Origin: Peptoanaerobacter stomatis
GTDB lineage: Bacteria > Bacillota > Clostridia > Peptostreptococcales > Filifactoraceae
Assembly: GCF_000238095.2 (NCBI RefSeq)
Contig: NZ_JH815225.1
Span: 1,465,160 to 1,529,159, forward strand
Reading direction: 5' to 3'
Length of the DNA stretch: 64,000 nucleotides
Both the position numbers and the translations under genes were made by a program. Position 1 is the first letter of the stretch. Every line of letters begins with the position of its first letter. Shown piece after piece: positions 8,600 to 16,386 of the stretch. The notes below the pieces were generated by a model. That model saw only the letters and a program-made list of their open reading frames with translations, did not search any database and was not told the DNA's origin.

Positions 8600-9274
8600 A
8601 TGAATTGTAAAAAGTCAAACATTTTTGACACAAAGCCTATAATAGGGAGTGTAAATAAAAATCAAAATTTCATACAAAAGTTTCGCTTGGAAAATCAGAT
8701 TAAACAACTTCCAGGAATGCCAAATGTAGCATATTCACTACCGATTCTTTCTTTTGTAAATCAAGCAGATGATATTCAAAAGGAGTTCAGTTTTTTTGTA
8801 AAAGTGTCACAAGATAGTTGTATTTCAAAAGCTTTGGAAGGCATAAAAAAAATTCTTAAAGAAAATAAAATAATTCCATGTTTTTTAGGCGGAAAAGGGA
8901 GCTCAGGGTATAACGAGTATAATATCTACGCAGTTGAAAACTCATATGACGGTGAAGAAGAAAGGTCAAATACCTGTACAAGATATTTAAACTTGGGAGT
9001 ACTATTGCCAAATTTTGAAAATGTTGATATTGAAAATTCAGTTGTTGATATATATACATCTGACAGGAAACCTTTTGAAATAGAAAATGAAGTATCTAAG
9101 GTAATCAGCTTTGTAACTGCCGGCAGTGTTATTAAAGTAAATGATTGTGGAATAGTTCCATATACAGTTGGAAAAAGTATAGATAACAGTAAATACAATC
9201 CCATGTATAAGAAAAATGCCATTATTTTCGGAAATTCTTATCTTTTGAAATTGGAGGTAGATGATGAAGCTTAA
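8600..9274 (+). CDS. Csm4-like RAMP protein (Cas5 group), apparently lacking its N-terminus
   Basis: The 224 residues resemble the C-terminal two thirds of Csm4, the type III-A Cas5 subunit. The glycine loop FLGGKGSSGYNEYNI (residues 95-109) matches the GGKRSSG.G.F loop of Csm4, and YLNLGVLLP followed by FVTAGSVI and PYTVGKSI matches the family's C-terminal strands. Csm4 is normally near 300 residues; the missing N-terminal part cannot be found in any frame between 8501 and 8599, and a stop codon in this frame lies at 8579-8581. No clear ribosome binding site precedes ATG 8600. It may be a truncated III-A remnant or a specialised accessory RAMP. It overlaps the next gene by 11 nt. Confidence 0.62.
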   Translation: MNCKKSNIFDTKPIIGSVNKNQNFIQKFRLENQIKQLPGMPNVAYSLPILSFVNQADDIQKEFSFFVKVSQDSCISKALEGIKKILKENKIIPCFLGGKGSSGYNEYNIYAVENSYDGEEERSNTCTRYLNLGVLLPNFENVDIENSVVDIYTSDRKPFEIENEVSKVISFVTAGSVIKVNDCGIVPYTVGKSIDNSKYNPMYKKNAIIFGNSYLLKLEVDDEA

Positions 9275-10154
9275 ATTTAAAACTATTTCACCAATAATTT
9301 TATCTCCAAGAATGAAGAAAGCTTTGTATAAAGGTATTGACTTCAAAGAAGTTAATAAGGGCATAAGAAATTTAAAAGTAAAAAATATTGACAGTATCAA
9401 TATTGTCTATCCTTTTTATAGTTATGAAGATAGAGATTTATTAATTGAAGATTGTTTATTGTATGCAAAAGAATACTATATTCCGGCATCTTCGTTAAAG
9501 GTAGCATTATTAGGAAATAAAAAAAGTGATGAAGAGGATAGTCTAAGAAGAAAAATCTTATTTCAAGACGTCAAAATTAAAAATTCTCATATAGAGCTAA
9601 GGAATTTATATAAATTTCAATATTTATACCAAAAAAATAAACAAGATGACAAAGAAGAAAATCAAGGAAATAAAACTAAAAATGTGAATCAAGCAAATAA
9701 ATATAAAACTCTAAAATATGATGTATTTTTCCCGAGTGTAGCAATAGAGATGATGGATGTTGGGAATGAATTTGAATGTGAAATCTTATTCAAATCGGAA
9801 ATAACTGAAGTTGTATTAAAAGATAAAATTTATAAAAGCTTTGACATTACTAAAGAAAAGTTGAATAATTATGTTAAAGAAATTGAAAATAGAGTGCAAG
9901 AAATTGAGTCATGGATAGAGGACGGAAAGTTAGAAAAGTCGGAAGTTAGTGATGAAAATTATATAGAAAAACTACAGACAATTAAAAATAATATTAACGA
10001 ACTGCTTAATAGTGACAAGAAAATGATTTTTTTAGGCGGATATAAGGGAATTTTGGGTAGTCTATCTAAACTTGATGAAAATACTAATATTCAAAACGGA
10101 TTTTATATTGATGATGAAACATTGTTACCGTATGGATTAGTAGAAATAAATTAA
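9264..10154 (+). CDS. Csm5-like RAMP protein (Cas7 group)
   Basis: A 296-residue RAMP protein. EYYIPASSLKVALLG (about residues 70-84) is a variant of the YIPGSSLKG signature, and GGYKGILGSL near residue 257 is the C-terminal glycine loop. FFPSVAIEMM and EFECEILF in between fit Csm5, the type III-A subunit at the crRNA 3' end. ATG 9264 is chosen over ATG 9261 because it is 6 nt after GGAGG. It overlaps the Csm4-like gene, so the two form one unit in csm4-csm5 order. A III-A-type pair behind a full III-B set is unusual: a recombined remnant or an extra module of the complex. Confidence 0.6.
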   Translation: MKLKFKTISPIILSPRMKKALYKGIDFKEVNKGIRNLKVKNIDSINIVYPFYSYEDRDLLIEDCLLYAKEYYIPASSLKVALLGNKKSDEEDSLRRKILFQDVKIKNSHIELRNLYKFQYLYQKNKQDDKEENQGNKTKNVNQANKYKTLKYDVFFPSVAIEMMDVGNEFECEILFKSEITEVVLKDKIYKSFDITKEKLNNYVKEIENRVQEIESWIEDGKLEKSEVSDENYIEKLQTIKNNINELLNSDKKMIFLGGYKGILGSLSKLDENTNIQNGFYIDDETLLPYGLVEIN

Positions 10155-10266
10155 TATTATTTTTTTAATTATTGTCAAATTTCTAAAACAAGGACAAATT
10201 TAGTAATAAAATTATACTAAAATATATTTCAATAATAGTCTAACACTAAAATATATAAAATGTATC

Positions 10267-10311
10267 TGAATGTATTTGATTAAAAAGTACTTATCTAATC
10301 AAATACATTCA
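10267..10311. terminator. Perfect 16-bp hairpin after the CRISPR operon
   Basis: Arms at 10267-10282 and 10296-10311 are perfectly complementary around a 13-nt loop. It lies 112 bp after the last RAMP gene and just before the tRNA-Arg/prophage. No long T-run follows directly, so it may be a terminator helped by other factors or an RNA-stabilising hairpin. Confidence 0.55.
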
Positions 10312-10370
10312 ATTCATCATTTTTATTATATACCTATTTAATTAGATAATAGTATTAGTATAAATTTTTA

Positions 10371-12008
10371 TTAATATTTTTTGAAATTTATTGTAATTAT
10401 TTTGATTTTATGGTATTGTAAAGGGTATATTTTTATAATATTTATATCTATTATGTGCATCCATAGCTCAGTTGGATAGAGCTGCAGTTTCCTAAACTGT
10501 GAGTCGGAGGTTCGAGTCCTCTTGGGTGCACCATTTGTTCCCACACCTATATTTTGTATTTTTACGTTTACTATTATGTCATCTTCGGTAAGTATTACAT
10601 TCTCCACAAAGTAATCTATTATATTTTTATATGCGTTTAAATCGTCCTTATTCGCAAAATTTAATACCATTTCTAAATATTCTTTGAATTGTTCGTATGT
10701 TGGAGCTGTATATATATAATTGTTTTCTATAAGTGAGTTTAACTCGCTTTTTTTATTTTCTAATTGCTCCATTTTTTTCTTCATTTTTGGATTGTATAGT
10801 CCGTTGGCGATTGCTTCCACTATATTATCTATTTTTTGTTCTGTTTCTCTAAGCTCTTTTTTGTATATGTTTGTTTTGTCTACATAGTTTTTTTGGCTTT
10901 CTATTAGTTTTTCTTCTAGCATTTTATGTAGCTCTTTTTTTGTGTCTTCTGTAAAATAGCCTTTTAACTGTGATATAACGGCTTTTTCTATGGTTTCTTT
11001 TTTTATGCTTTTTGCTTTGCAATTTCTGTTTGAACATACATAGCTTGAATATATATTTTCTTTGCCTTTTCCGTTGTTTCTTCTGTTTCCGTGCATTACT
11101 GAACCACAAGCACCACATATTAATATTCCTGATAATATATAAGGCTCTATTGATTTTCCAGTGCTACGTCTTCCCATTTTCTTTTTCTCCTCCATTTTCT
11201 TTTGGACTATGTTCCATGTATCGTTATCTATGATAGCAGGTATTATTCCGTTTTTTCTTATAATATCTTCTTCTTTTACTTTTGCATGATGATTAGTTTT
11301 GCCTTTTCTTTTGTTTAGATTTGTATTATATATATAATTCCCTATATATTTTTCGTTTCGCAAAATTTCATATAAACTATTTTTGCCAAAGTCTTTACCT
11401 TTTTTTGTTACATATCCTTTTTTGTTAAGTGTATTAATTATAGTTAGATATGTGTTGCCACTAGCATACATATCAAAAATTAGTCTTACTGCTCCTGCTT
11501 CATACTCATTAATAACATATTTTTTATCTACAATATCCAATCCTAGCGGTGCTGTTCCGCCTGTTGTTAGTCCTTTTTCTGCATTTTCTATCATTCCTTT
11601 TCTTACTTCTCTTGCTAGGTTTAGGCTGTAATATTCCGCCATTCCCTCATATAAACTTTCTATAATTACATCTTCCGGAGTTCCGTTAAGTGGCTCTAAT
11701 ATGCTTAATACTTTTACTCCTTGTTGTTTAAGCTCGTATTTTATTCTTACTGCGTCCATTTTATTGCGTGAGAAACGGTCGAATTTGTGTACTACTACTG
11801 CTTCAAATTCTTTGTTTTTGGCAGATTTTAGCATTTGTTGAAACTGTGGTCTATTTTGGTTCGTTCCTGTTCTTGCTTCGTCTATATAAATATTTAATAA
11901 TATATATTTGTTTTCTTTGCAATATTTTTTTATGGCTCTTATTTGAGCGTCTATACTTTCTTCACGTTGGTTATCTGATGAATAACGGGCATAAGCTACT
12001 ACTTTCAT
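10371..12008 (-). CDS. Large serine recombinase, prophage integrase
   Basis: Integrates and excises the prophage. The N-terminal resolvase domain has YARYSSDNQ with catalytic Ser10, then YIDEARTGTNQNRPQ and FDRFSRN. A recombinase domain (about 155-260) is followed by a zinc ribbon (CGACGSVMHG, later CSNRNC) and a coiled coil. The frame continues through the attachment core and the antisense strand of tRNA-Arg, so about the last 50 residues (after NGAP, residue 495) come from host DNA. Joined to the right prophage end, as in the excised circle, the frame would instead add 18 residues and stop, giving 513. ATG 12008 has AAGGAAATATAG upstream. Family certain; end position depends on integration state. 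Confidence 0.95.
   Translation of the reverse strand: MKVVAYARYSSDNQREESIDAQIRAIKKYCKENKYILLNIYIDEARTGTNQNRPQFQQMLKSAKNKEFEAVVVHKFDRFSRNKMDAVRIKYELKQQGVKVLSILEPLNGTPEDVIIESLYEGMAEYYSLNLAREVRKGMIENAEKGLTTGGTAPLGLDIVDKKYVINEYEAGAVRLIFDMYASGNTYLTIINTLNKKGYVTKKGKDFGKNSLYEILRNEKYIGNYIYNTNLNKRKGKTNHHAKVKEEDIIRKNGIIPAIIDNDTWNIVQKKMEEKKKMGRRSTGKSIEPYILSGILICGACGSVMHGNRRNNGKGKENIYSSYVCSNRNCKAKSIKKETIEKAVISQLKGYFTEDTKKELHKMLEEKLIESQKNYVDKTNIYKKELRETEQKIDNIVEAIANGLYNPKMKKKMEQLENKKSELNSLIENNYIYTAPTYEQFKEYLEMVLNFANKDDLNAYKNIIDYFVENVILTEDDIIVNVKIQNIGVGTNGAPKRTRTSDSQFRKLQLYPTELWMHIIDINIIKIYPLQYHKIKIITINFKKY
10457..10533 (+). tRNA. tRNA-Arg(CCT), prophage attachment gene
   Basis: A complete 77-nt cloverleaf: acceptor stem GCATCCA/TGGGTGC, D arm GCTC/GAGC, anticodon stem GCAGT/ACTGT with loop TTCCTAA (anticodon CCT at 10491-10493), T arm with loop TTCGAGT, and an encoded CCA at 10531-10533. 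It reads AGG codons. The prophage joins at its 3' end and leaves the gene intact. The antisense strand is read as the end of the integrase. Confidence 0.97.
10522..10536. other. Prophage attachment site, left (attL core)
   Basis: The 15-bp sequence ttgggtgcaccattt, covering the tRNA-Arg 3' end and CCA, recurs exactly at 42565-42579. The integrase gene lies immediately inside. The two copies define a 32 kb element. Confidence 0.88.
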
Positions 12009-12034
12009 ATCTATATTTCCTTTTTTACTTTGTA

Positions 12035-12439
12035 TTATTTTTGTATTATTATTTTATCTCCTAAGAATGTTAATTGTATTTCTTGGTCTTCTTCTGTTAC
12101 TCCTAAATGTTGGATCCACCCTAGAGGTATGTTTATTTTTGAGCCAATGCGTCCTTGACCGTTTTTATATAGTGTTTTATTTACTATTTTTGTTTGTGAT
12201 ACTCCATTTTCATATAGTTCGTGTTCTGTTATGTCTAAATCTTCATTAAATACTATGGCACTACCTCCACAATCAACATGAACTAGGTTAAATATATCAT
12301 CATTCATTAGTAATTTGTAATCTTCAAACTCTTCAAATAATTGTTTAACATCATATAGTTTTACTTCTTTATTGACAAATTCTACTTCTAGTATTTGATT
12401 TTTAAGCGGTTTAACTGATTTTACTTTGATAGCAGACAT
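12035..12439 (-). CDS. DUF2442 protein fused to an AbrB-like domain
   Basis: Residues 1-80 fit DUF2442 (IKVKSVKPLKNQ, VKLYDVKQLF, VHVDCGGSAIVF, ITEHELYENG). The C-terminal 40 residues, GRIGSKINIPLGWIQHLGVT and on to DKIIIQK, look like a SpoVT/AbrB swapped-hairpin DNA-binding domain. DUF2442 and DUF4160 genes are often paired and suspected to be toxin-antitoxin-like; the AbrB-like end would give a DNA-binding, autoregulatory partner. It follows the DUF4160 gene by 36 bp on the same strand and probably shares the promoter at 12758-12786. ATG has AAAAGGAG upstream. DUF2442 is confident, the AbrB match is by eye, the function inferred. Confidence 0.72.
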   Translation of the reverse strand: MSAIKVKSVKPLKNQILEVEFVNKEVKLYDVKQLFEEFEDYKLLMNDDIFNLVHVDCGGSAIVFNEDLDITEHELYENGVSQTKIVNKTLYKNGQGRIGSKINIPLGWIQHLGVTEEDQEIQLTFLGDKIIIQK

Positions 12440-12475
12440 TATATATTCTCCTTTTTTATTTTGTAAAAAACCACC

Positions 12476-12727
12476 CTATACAAGCGGTGGTAGTTTTTCT
12501 AGTGTTTTTGTATTCCACATATTCATTAATCTATCTTGATATTGACTAGCCCATTCTTGTATTAATTTTTGTGCTTTTATTGGTAAATCGCCCTCTAGCA
12601 TTTCAAGTGTTGCTATGTCAAATGTTCCGTTATATTCTCCGTATACTGCGTGAAAGTGTGGTGGATTGTGTTCTCTTACAAAAAATATTTTGATTAGTAT
12701 TCCATAAAATCTTGTAATCTCCGGCAT
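12476..12727 (-). CDS. DUF4160 protein
   Basis: An 83-residue protein with the DUF4160 pattern: MPEITRFYGILIKIFF, then EHNPPHFHAVYGEY (residues 19-32) with the conserved PPHFH, and IKAQKLIQEWASQYQDRL. DUF4160 genes commonly precede a DUF2442 gene, as here, and the pair behaves like a small toxin-antitoxin-type cassette in genome context; biochemical function is unproven. GGGGGTAG lies before the ATG, and a near-consensus promoter lies 31 bp upstream. It sits between the lysis genes and the integrase, a common site for accessory genes carried by prophages. Confidence 0.8.
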   Translation of the reverse strand: MPEITRFYGILIKIFFVREHNPPHFHAVYGEYNGTFDIATLEMLEGDLPIKAQKLIQEWASQYQDRLMNMWNTKTLEKLPPLV

Positions 12728-12757
12728 TTATTCTACCCCCTTATTTATTATATATTT

Positions 12758-12786
12758 ATTATACTATATAGTCGTTCGACAGTCAA
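12758..12786 (-). promoter_or_regulatory. Sigma-A promoter for the DUF4160/DUF2442/integrase genes
   Basis: Read on the minus strand: TTGACT, 17-nt spacer, TATAAT. The spacer carries an inverted repeat (GTCG-aa-CGAC) that could bind a regulator such as the AbrB-like protein downstream. Confidence 0.75.
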
Positions 12787-12819
12787 TAGTTTTTGTTATT
12801 TTATTTAATTTTTTTTAAT

Positions 12820-12845
12820 AAAAAAAAGAGGGTTGTTTACCCTCT
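12820..12845 (-). terminator. Terminator of the prophage late operon
   Basis: Minus strand: AGAGGG, 7-nt loop, CCCTCT, then eight T. It overlaps the stop codon of the endolysin gene and ends the long leftward late transcript. Confidence 0.85.
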
Positions 12846-13473
12846 AGTTACTATCTATCTTTACTGTTTTTGTTTCTTGGATATAGTTTATTTTAAAACC
12901 TGCTTTTTCTAAGTCTTTTACTTTAATATAATTGTGTCCCTCTTTTAGTATTCTATCCATTTCTAATTCTTTCCCGTTCACGTTGAATTTGCCTTTTGTT
13001 ACCACTTCATCATCTCCTTTTACCGTGGATTTGCTTGATACCGTATTATTTGTTGCAGGAATAACATCTTCTTTTACATCTTTCATAATGTTAAATCTTC
13101 TATAGAATTTAAACATGTTTGTTTTCTCTAATGTTACTCCGTTTCTGCTATAGTTGCAATGTATCCAATAGCCATTTCCTGCGTATATTCCGATATGATT
13201 ATAGGTTCCTAGTCCGTCTTTATCTTTGATACCTATATCTCCAATTTTTAAATTTTTAGTAGATACCTCTTGAGAATTATTCCATTGATGATATGTTCCG
13301 TCCGGTACGTTAAATCCAGCCATTTTATATGCCCATACAACAAAACCGCTACAGTCAAGCAATTTAGGTTTATTCACATCGTTATTATAATTGTAATACT
13401 TAGCTCCCAGTTTATAGTTTGTGTATCCTATTAGAGATTCAGCATATTTTAATATATCAGCTCTTGTTTTCAA
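12844..13473 (-). CDS. NlpC/P60 endolysin
   Basis: Peptidoglycan hydrolase for host lysis. The NlpC/P60 domain covers residues 1-130: LLDCSGFVVWAY with catalytic Cys41, YNHIGIYAG with His93, and WIHC giving a probable third polar residue (His105). After a linker (about 131-160) the last 50 residues (FNVNGKELEMDRILKEGHNY and on) resemble a copper-amine-oxidase-like N-terminal (stalk) domain, often found on clostridial lysins. No signal peptide, so it needs the adjacent holin. It starts one base before the holin stop region and is last in the late operon. Confidence 0.9.
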   Translation of the reverse strand: MKTRADILKYAESLIGYTNYKLGAKYYNYNNDVNKPKLLDCSGFVVWAYKMAGFNVPDGTYHQWNNSQEVSTKNLKIGDIGIKDKDGLGTYNHIGIYAGNGYWIHCNYSRNGVTLEKTNMFKFYRRFNIMKDVKEDVIPATNNTVSSKSTVKGDDEVVTKGKFNVNGKELEMDRILKEGHNYIKVKDLEKAGFKINYIQETKTVKIDSN

Positions 13474-13815
13474 CTATATCACTTCCTTTGATATAGTTTT
13501 GTTCCAACCGTTAGCGTTATACCATGCTACTATCATATCTATTATGTTATTAATCTGTTCATCAGTTGCTTTTATTCCTGATTTGTTGAGCCATTCGATG
13601 ACAAAATCTTTCTTTTCCTTGCCTTTATTTTTATCTTTGTAATACTCTTCTGCTATCTTAATAGCTATGTTCGCAAAGTTTATCAGCTCTTGTCTTTGTT
13701 TTGCTGTGGTATTTTGTTCAATAAGTGCTTTCAACTTCGGCACTATAAATATAGTGATTAGCATTAGTATAATCTTTAATGCAGATATTAATATCTCAAA
13801 ATATTCTTGTTTCAT
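13474..13815 (-). CDS. Phage holin, LLH family
   Basis: A 113-residue protein with one N-terminal membrane helix (about residues 8-30, ILISALKIILMLITIFIVP) and a charged helical remainder ending in IVAWYNANGW, the pattern of LLH holins. It would time membrane permeabilisation and release the NlpC/P60 lysin encoded immediately downstream. Start ATG 13815 is preceded on the coding strand by AGGAGTAGAG. Confidence 0.85.
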   Translation of the reverse strand: MKQEYFEILISALKIILMLITIFIVPKLKALIEQNTTAKQRQELINFANIAIKIAEEYYKDKNKGKEKKDFVIEWLNKSGIKATDEQINNIIDMIVAWYNANGWNKTISKEVI

Positions 13816-13819
13816 CTCT

Positions 13820-14077
13820 CTACTCCTTTATCGTTTGAATAGTTTCATTATCAAGTTTATAAAGTTTTCTTAATTTTATTAAATTCTCCGCTTTCGCCTT
13901 GCTGTAATAAAAGCCTGTCGTTATCCCAAGCTCACTAAACCAAGCGGGTATGAGATATGCCAATGGGCTTAAGTCGTTAGTTTTAAATATCATCACAAAA
14001 CAAAAAATCGTTAATGCTATTATGAAAAATGTCACAAAGAAAAATATCATCTTGCTAAATTCAATTCTCTTTTTCAT
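13820..14077 (-). CDS. Small two-helix membrane protein of the lysis module
   Basis: An 85-residue protein starting MKKRIEFSKMIFFF; GAGGTGTAT precedes this ATG, whereas farther upstream in-frame starts lie inside the previous gene and lack such a site. It has two probable membrane helices (about 9-32 and 37-55) and a charged tail. Located between a coiled-coil membrane gene and the holin, it may be a second holin or antiholin. I do not recognise a named family. It overlaps the upstream gene by 17 nt. Confidence 0.65.
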   Translation of the reverse strand: MKKRIEFSKMIFFFVTFFIIALTIFCFVMIFKTNDLSPLAYLIPAWFSELGITTGFYYSKAKAENLIKLRKLYKLDNETIQTIKE

Positions 14078-14375
14078 ATACACCTCGCAATTGGCTTTCA
14101 AGGCTGTCAAGCCTTTTATGTGATTGCTTTGCGCTTTCTTCAACTTTTACAATCCTCTCTCTGTTTTCTCGTATATCTTCTTTCGCATTAGACATTTCAG
14201 ATTTGATTTCTGCTATGCCATTGCCTATATTTTCTAATTTCACTATAACGGTAGTCATCTGACTTGCGTTATTTTTATCATCCTGCGTCTGATTCCTTTT
14301 CAGGTTTGACAATCCCGCATATATAGCAAAACTGACCGATACAACAGATATTAGTATACTCAATTCCACAGTCAT
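14061..14375 (-). CDS. Membrane-anchored coiled-coil phage protein
   Basis: A 104-residue protein with one N-terminal membrane helix (about 3-24) followed by a long coiled coil (about 45-98) rich in Glu, Lys and Asn. Its place, between the tail-fibre end and the holin, corresponds to the xhlA position of PBSX-type phages, although XhlA has its helix at the other end. A role in the lysis cassette is inferred from position only. Confidence 0.65.
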   Translation of the reverse strand: MTVELSILISVVSVSFAIYAGLSNLKRNQTQDDKNNASQMTTVIVKLENIGNGIAEIKSEMSNAKEDIRENRERIVKVEESAKQSHKRLDSLESQLRGVYEKEN

Positions 14376-14405
14376 AAATACACCTCTATTTAAGTTATAA
14401 TTTGT

Positions 14406-14448
14406 AAGGCAATAAAAAAAGACCTTATCAGTCCTTATTTATTGCCTT
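14406..14448. terminator. Inverted repeat between tail and lysis genes
   Basis: Perfect 11-bp arms aaggcaataaa and tttattgcctt at 14406-14416 and 14438-14448, with seven T inside the loop on the minus strand. It could attenuate transcription between tail and lysis modules. Confidence 0.5.
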
Positions 14449-14456
14449 GTTTTTAA

Positions 14457-14636
14457 TTACTCTTGACCAACTTCTTTTTCAAGTGGTTGACCATCACCGT
14501 CAAAACCACTTTCAGCCAGTATCTCAAGAACTTTTGGTCTCAGTCTTTCAGGTATTAATCTTTTTGTCTTTGTTGCTTTCTCAGGTATACAAGTTAAATG
14601 ACCTGTAATAACACGATAAGCTAAGAATTCATACAT
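14457..14636 (-). CDS. Small XkdX-like phage protein
   Basis: A 59-residue protein starting MYEFLAYRVITG, with AAAGGAG before this ATG (longer in-frame starts lack a site). It ends in a helix PERLRPKVLEILAE followed by an acidic tail. It fits the short proteins found at the XkdX position of PBSX-like tail modules, sometimes called CD1375-like in clostridia. The function is unknown. Confidence 0.65.
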   Translation of the reverse strand: MYEFLAYRVITGHLTCIPEKATKTKRLIPERLRPKVLEILAESGFDGDGQPLEKEVGQE

Positions 14637-14729
14637 AAAAATATCTCCTTTCAGATATAAAAAAATATTATATATAATAAAGCTTAATTGCTTTATTTTC
14701 AAATCAAAATAGGTAATCATTAATATCAC

Positions 14730-15020
14730 CTACACACCTGCATTTTGCATTGCTAAATCTTCTACTGCTCTATTTGTTTGTTCTAATTGTTCTTTCATAG
14801 CTTTTAGCTCTTCTTTAAGTATTTGTTCCTCTGTCTTAGGTATTTCAATGTATTTCATTACTGCCTTTTTCGCCTTTTCATCATATTCAAGCCTTGTGTA
14901 GTATCCGTCCTTATTAGGTAGTTCTTCTACATCTTGATACTTAAATACATACTCATCTACTGCTGATTGCATATCTACAAAACTGTTATCTTTTTTATTA
15001 AATCGCAATAATACTTTCAT
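14730..15020 (-). CDS. XkdW-like small tail protein
   Basis: A 96-residue protein with a beta-rich N-terminal half and a C-terminal coiled coil (TEEQILKEELKAMKEQLEQT). The position right after the tail-fibre gene matches XkdW of PBSX. GAAAGGAG precedes the ATG. Role unproven; perhaps fibre assembly. Confidence 0.6.
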   Translation of the reverse strand: MKVLLRFNKKDNSFVDMQSAVDEYVFKYQDVEELPNKDGYYTRLEYDEKAKKAVMKYIEIPKTEEQILKEELKAMKEQLEQTNRAVEDLAMQNAGV

Positions 15021-15033
15021 AAATATCTCCTTT

Positions 15034-15786
15034 CTATTTTTCCGTTTGTATTAAATAATCAATGTCTCCAGTAGTTGTTATAATGCTTACAGAATTTTTA
15101 AACTCTACATCTTGTATCACCTGTAATCCCACATTGCTAATTGACTGTTCAATATCTACACCGTCTACAATTACTCTTGCATATCCTGTTTTCCCGTATT
15201 TATAACTCGATTGTGCATATCTGATTATTCCAGCACCTCCTGAATAATCAAACCTGTTATTGTTTAATTTCCCTTGTCTTACTACTGTATATTGTCTGCC
15301 TCCCACACTCAACCACACTCCATTTATTAATACTTCTAATCTTCCGTTGTTATTTCTAAATTGAAATCCCTGAACATTGTTTGCGTTTCCTGATGTATTT
15401 GCATAATTTACGTTAAAATTCGATGGATTATATACATACATATTTGTTCCATCACTTCCACCCCATAGCCATGATGGTTGCCCACCTTGCCCACTCCAGT
15501 TGAAAATCATATTATTCAGTTTATCTGAATTTATAGCACCATTTACTTTTGTGCTTACTATAGTACTTATTAAATTATTAATATCTGAAGTGCTGTGTCT
15601 GTGAGATAGAGCCGCATATAATAAATCTGTTTGTTCTTTTGTTAATACAGAATTTATTTTATCTGATAAATTTTTTAAAAGTGTATCAATTTTTATATTG
15701 TCTTCGCAAAAATCCTGCCTTTTAGGATACTCATTACCTTTCCAATCATTGAGTTTTGCGAAATCCGTTTTTTTCTCAGCTGGCAT
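15034..15786 (-). CDS. Phage tail fibre / receptor-binding candidate
   Basis: A 250-residue protein. The N-terminus (KTDFAKLNDWKGNEYPKRQD) is a typical attachment segment of clostridial tail fibres. It is followed by helical stalk-like sequence and LSHRHSTSDI, a short histidine motif common in fibres, then a Gly/Asn/Trp-rich region with repeating strands. It lies after the YmfQ/XkdU homologue, where XkdV is in PBSX. Host-recognition role inferred from position and composition; it is short for a fibre. Confidence 0.65.
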   Translation of the reverse strand: MPAEKKTDFAKLNDWKGNEYPKRQDFCEDNIKIDTLLKNLSDKINSVLTKEQTDLLYAALSHRHSTSDINNLISTIVSTKVNGAINSDKLNNMIFNWSGQGGQPSWLWGGSDGTNMYVYNPSNFNVNYANTSGNANNVQGFQFRNNNGRLEVLINGVWLSVGGRQYTVVRQGKLNNNRFDYSGGAGIIRYAQSSYKYGKTGYARVIVDGVDIEQSISNVGLQVIQDVEFKNSVSIITTTGDIDYLIQTEK

Positions 15787-15798
15787 TTAATCACTCCT

Positions 15799-16374
15799 TT
15801 ACTCATTATATACATTAAATTCATCCCAAGTTAAATTAAGACTATCCCACATATCCCAAGTTTTATTATATTTGTCGAAGTCATCCCACGTTAACTGTGT
15901 AAATATATACTCAATACCAAGATGAGCAGGTTTAATCTCATTAAGCGTATTTTTCAATCCGTCCATATTGCTCGGAATTCCACGAGTTCCGACAAATTTA
16001 ATAGAAAAAAAATACTCCTCGTTATGCTCCATTACCTCAACTTCGCCATTAGAAAAAGCTCTTGCTACATTTTCAATCATTTCTTTTGTTGTCGTTCCTG
16101 CACTTCTAAACTTAGCCTTAATCATTTCACGTCTATGTGTATAAGAGTTTTTATAATTAGTTTTTAGTCCCAATTCTTTTTCCCACAAGTCAAGTCCCCA
16201 CGTTGCCGTTTCTATAAAACACTGTGAAAATAAATCTTTTAACTTTGCTTGTAGGTCTTTTACTTCTACACCTAATACTTCTTGAAGTTCTATCATTTCC
16301 TTGATGTCTTTCCAATAAAAAGGCAAATATGACATCAAGTCCAAATTTTGATTTAAGTTAAATTCTTCAAACAT
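15799..16374 (-). CDS. Tail protein, DUF2313 (YmfQ/XkdU)
   Basis: A 191-residue baseplate-wedge protein of the DUF2313 family. It opens with LMSYLPFYWKDIKEM, and has WEKELGL and YTHRREMIKAKFRSAGTTTK (about residues 77-96), the family's central motif. The end repeats LTWDDFDKYN, WDMWDSLN and LTWDEFNVYN, a tandem tryptophan/aspartate motif. It follows the baseplate J gene as in PBSX. Confidence 0.85.
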   Translation of the reverse strand: MFEEFNLNQNLDLMSYLPFYWKDIKEMIELQEVLGVEVKDLQAKLKDLFSQCFIETATWGLDLWEKELGLKTNYKNSYTHRREMIKAKFRSAGTTTKEMIENVARAFSNGEVEVMEHNEEYFFSIKFVGTRGIPSNMDGLKNTLNEIKPAHLGIEYIFTQLTWDDFDKYNKTWDMWDSLNLTWDEFNVYNE

Positions 16375-16386
16375 CGTCCCACCTCA

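Noticed and set aside
10457-10533. Integrase C-terminal peptide KRTRTSDSQF... as a real conserved domain
   Set aside because: It is the antisense translation of tRNA-Arg, a well-known source of false protein tails.
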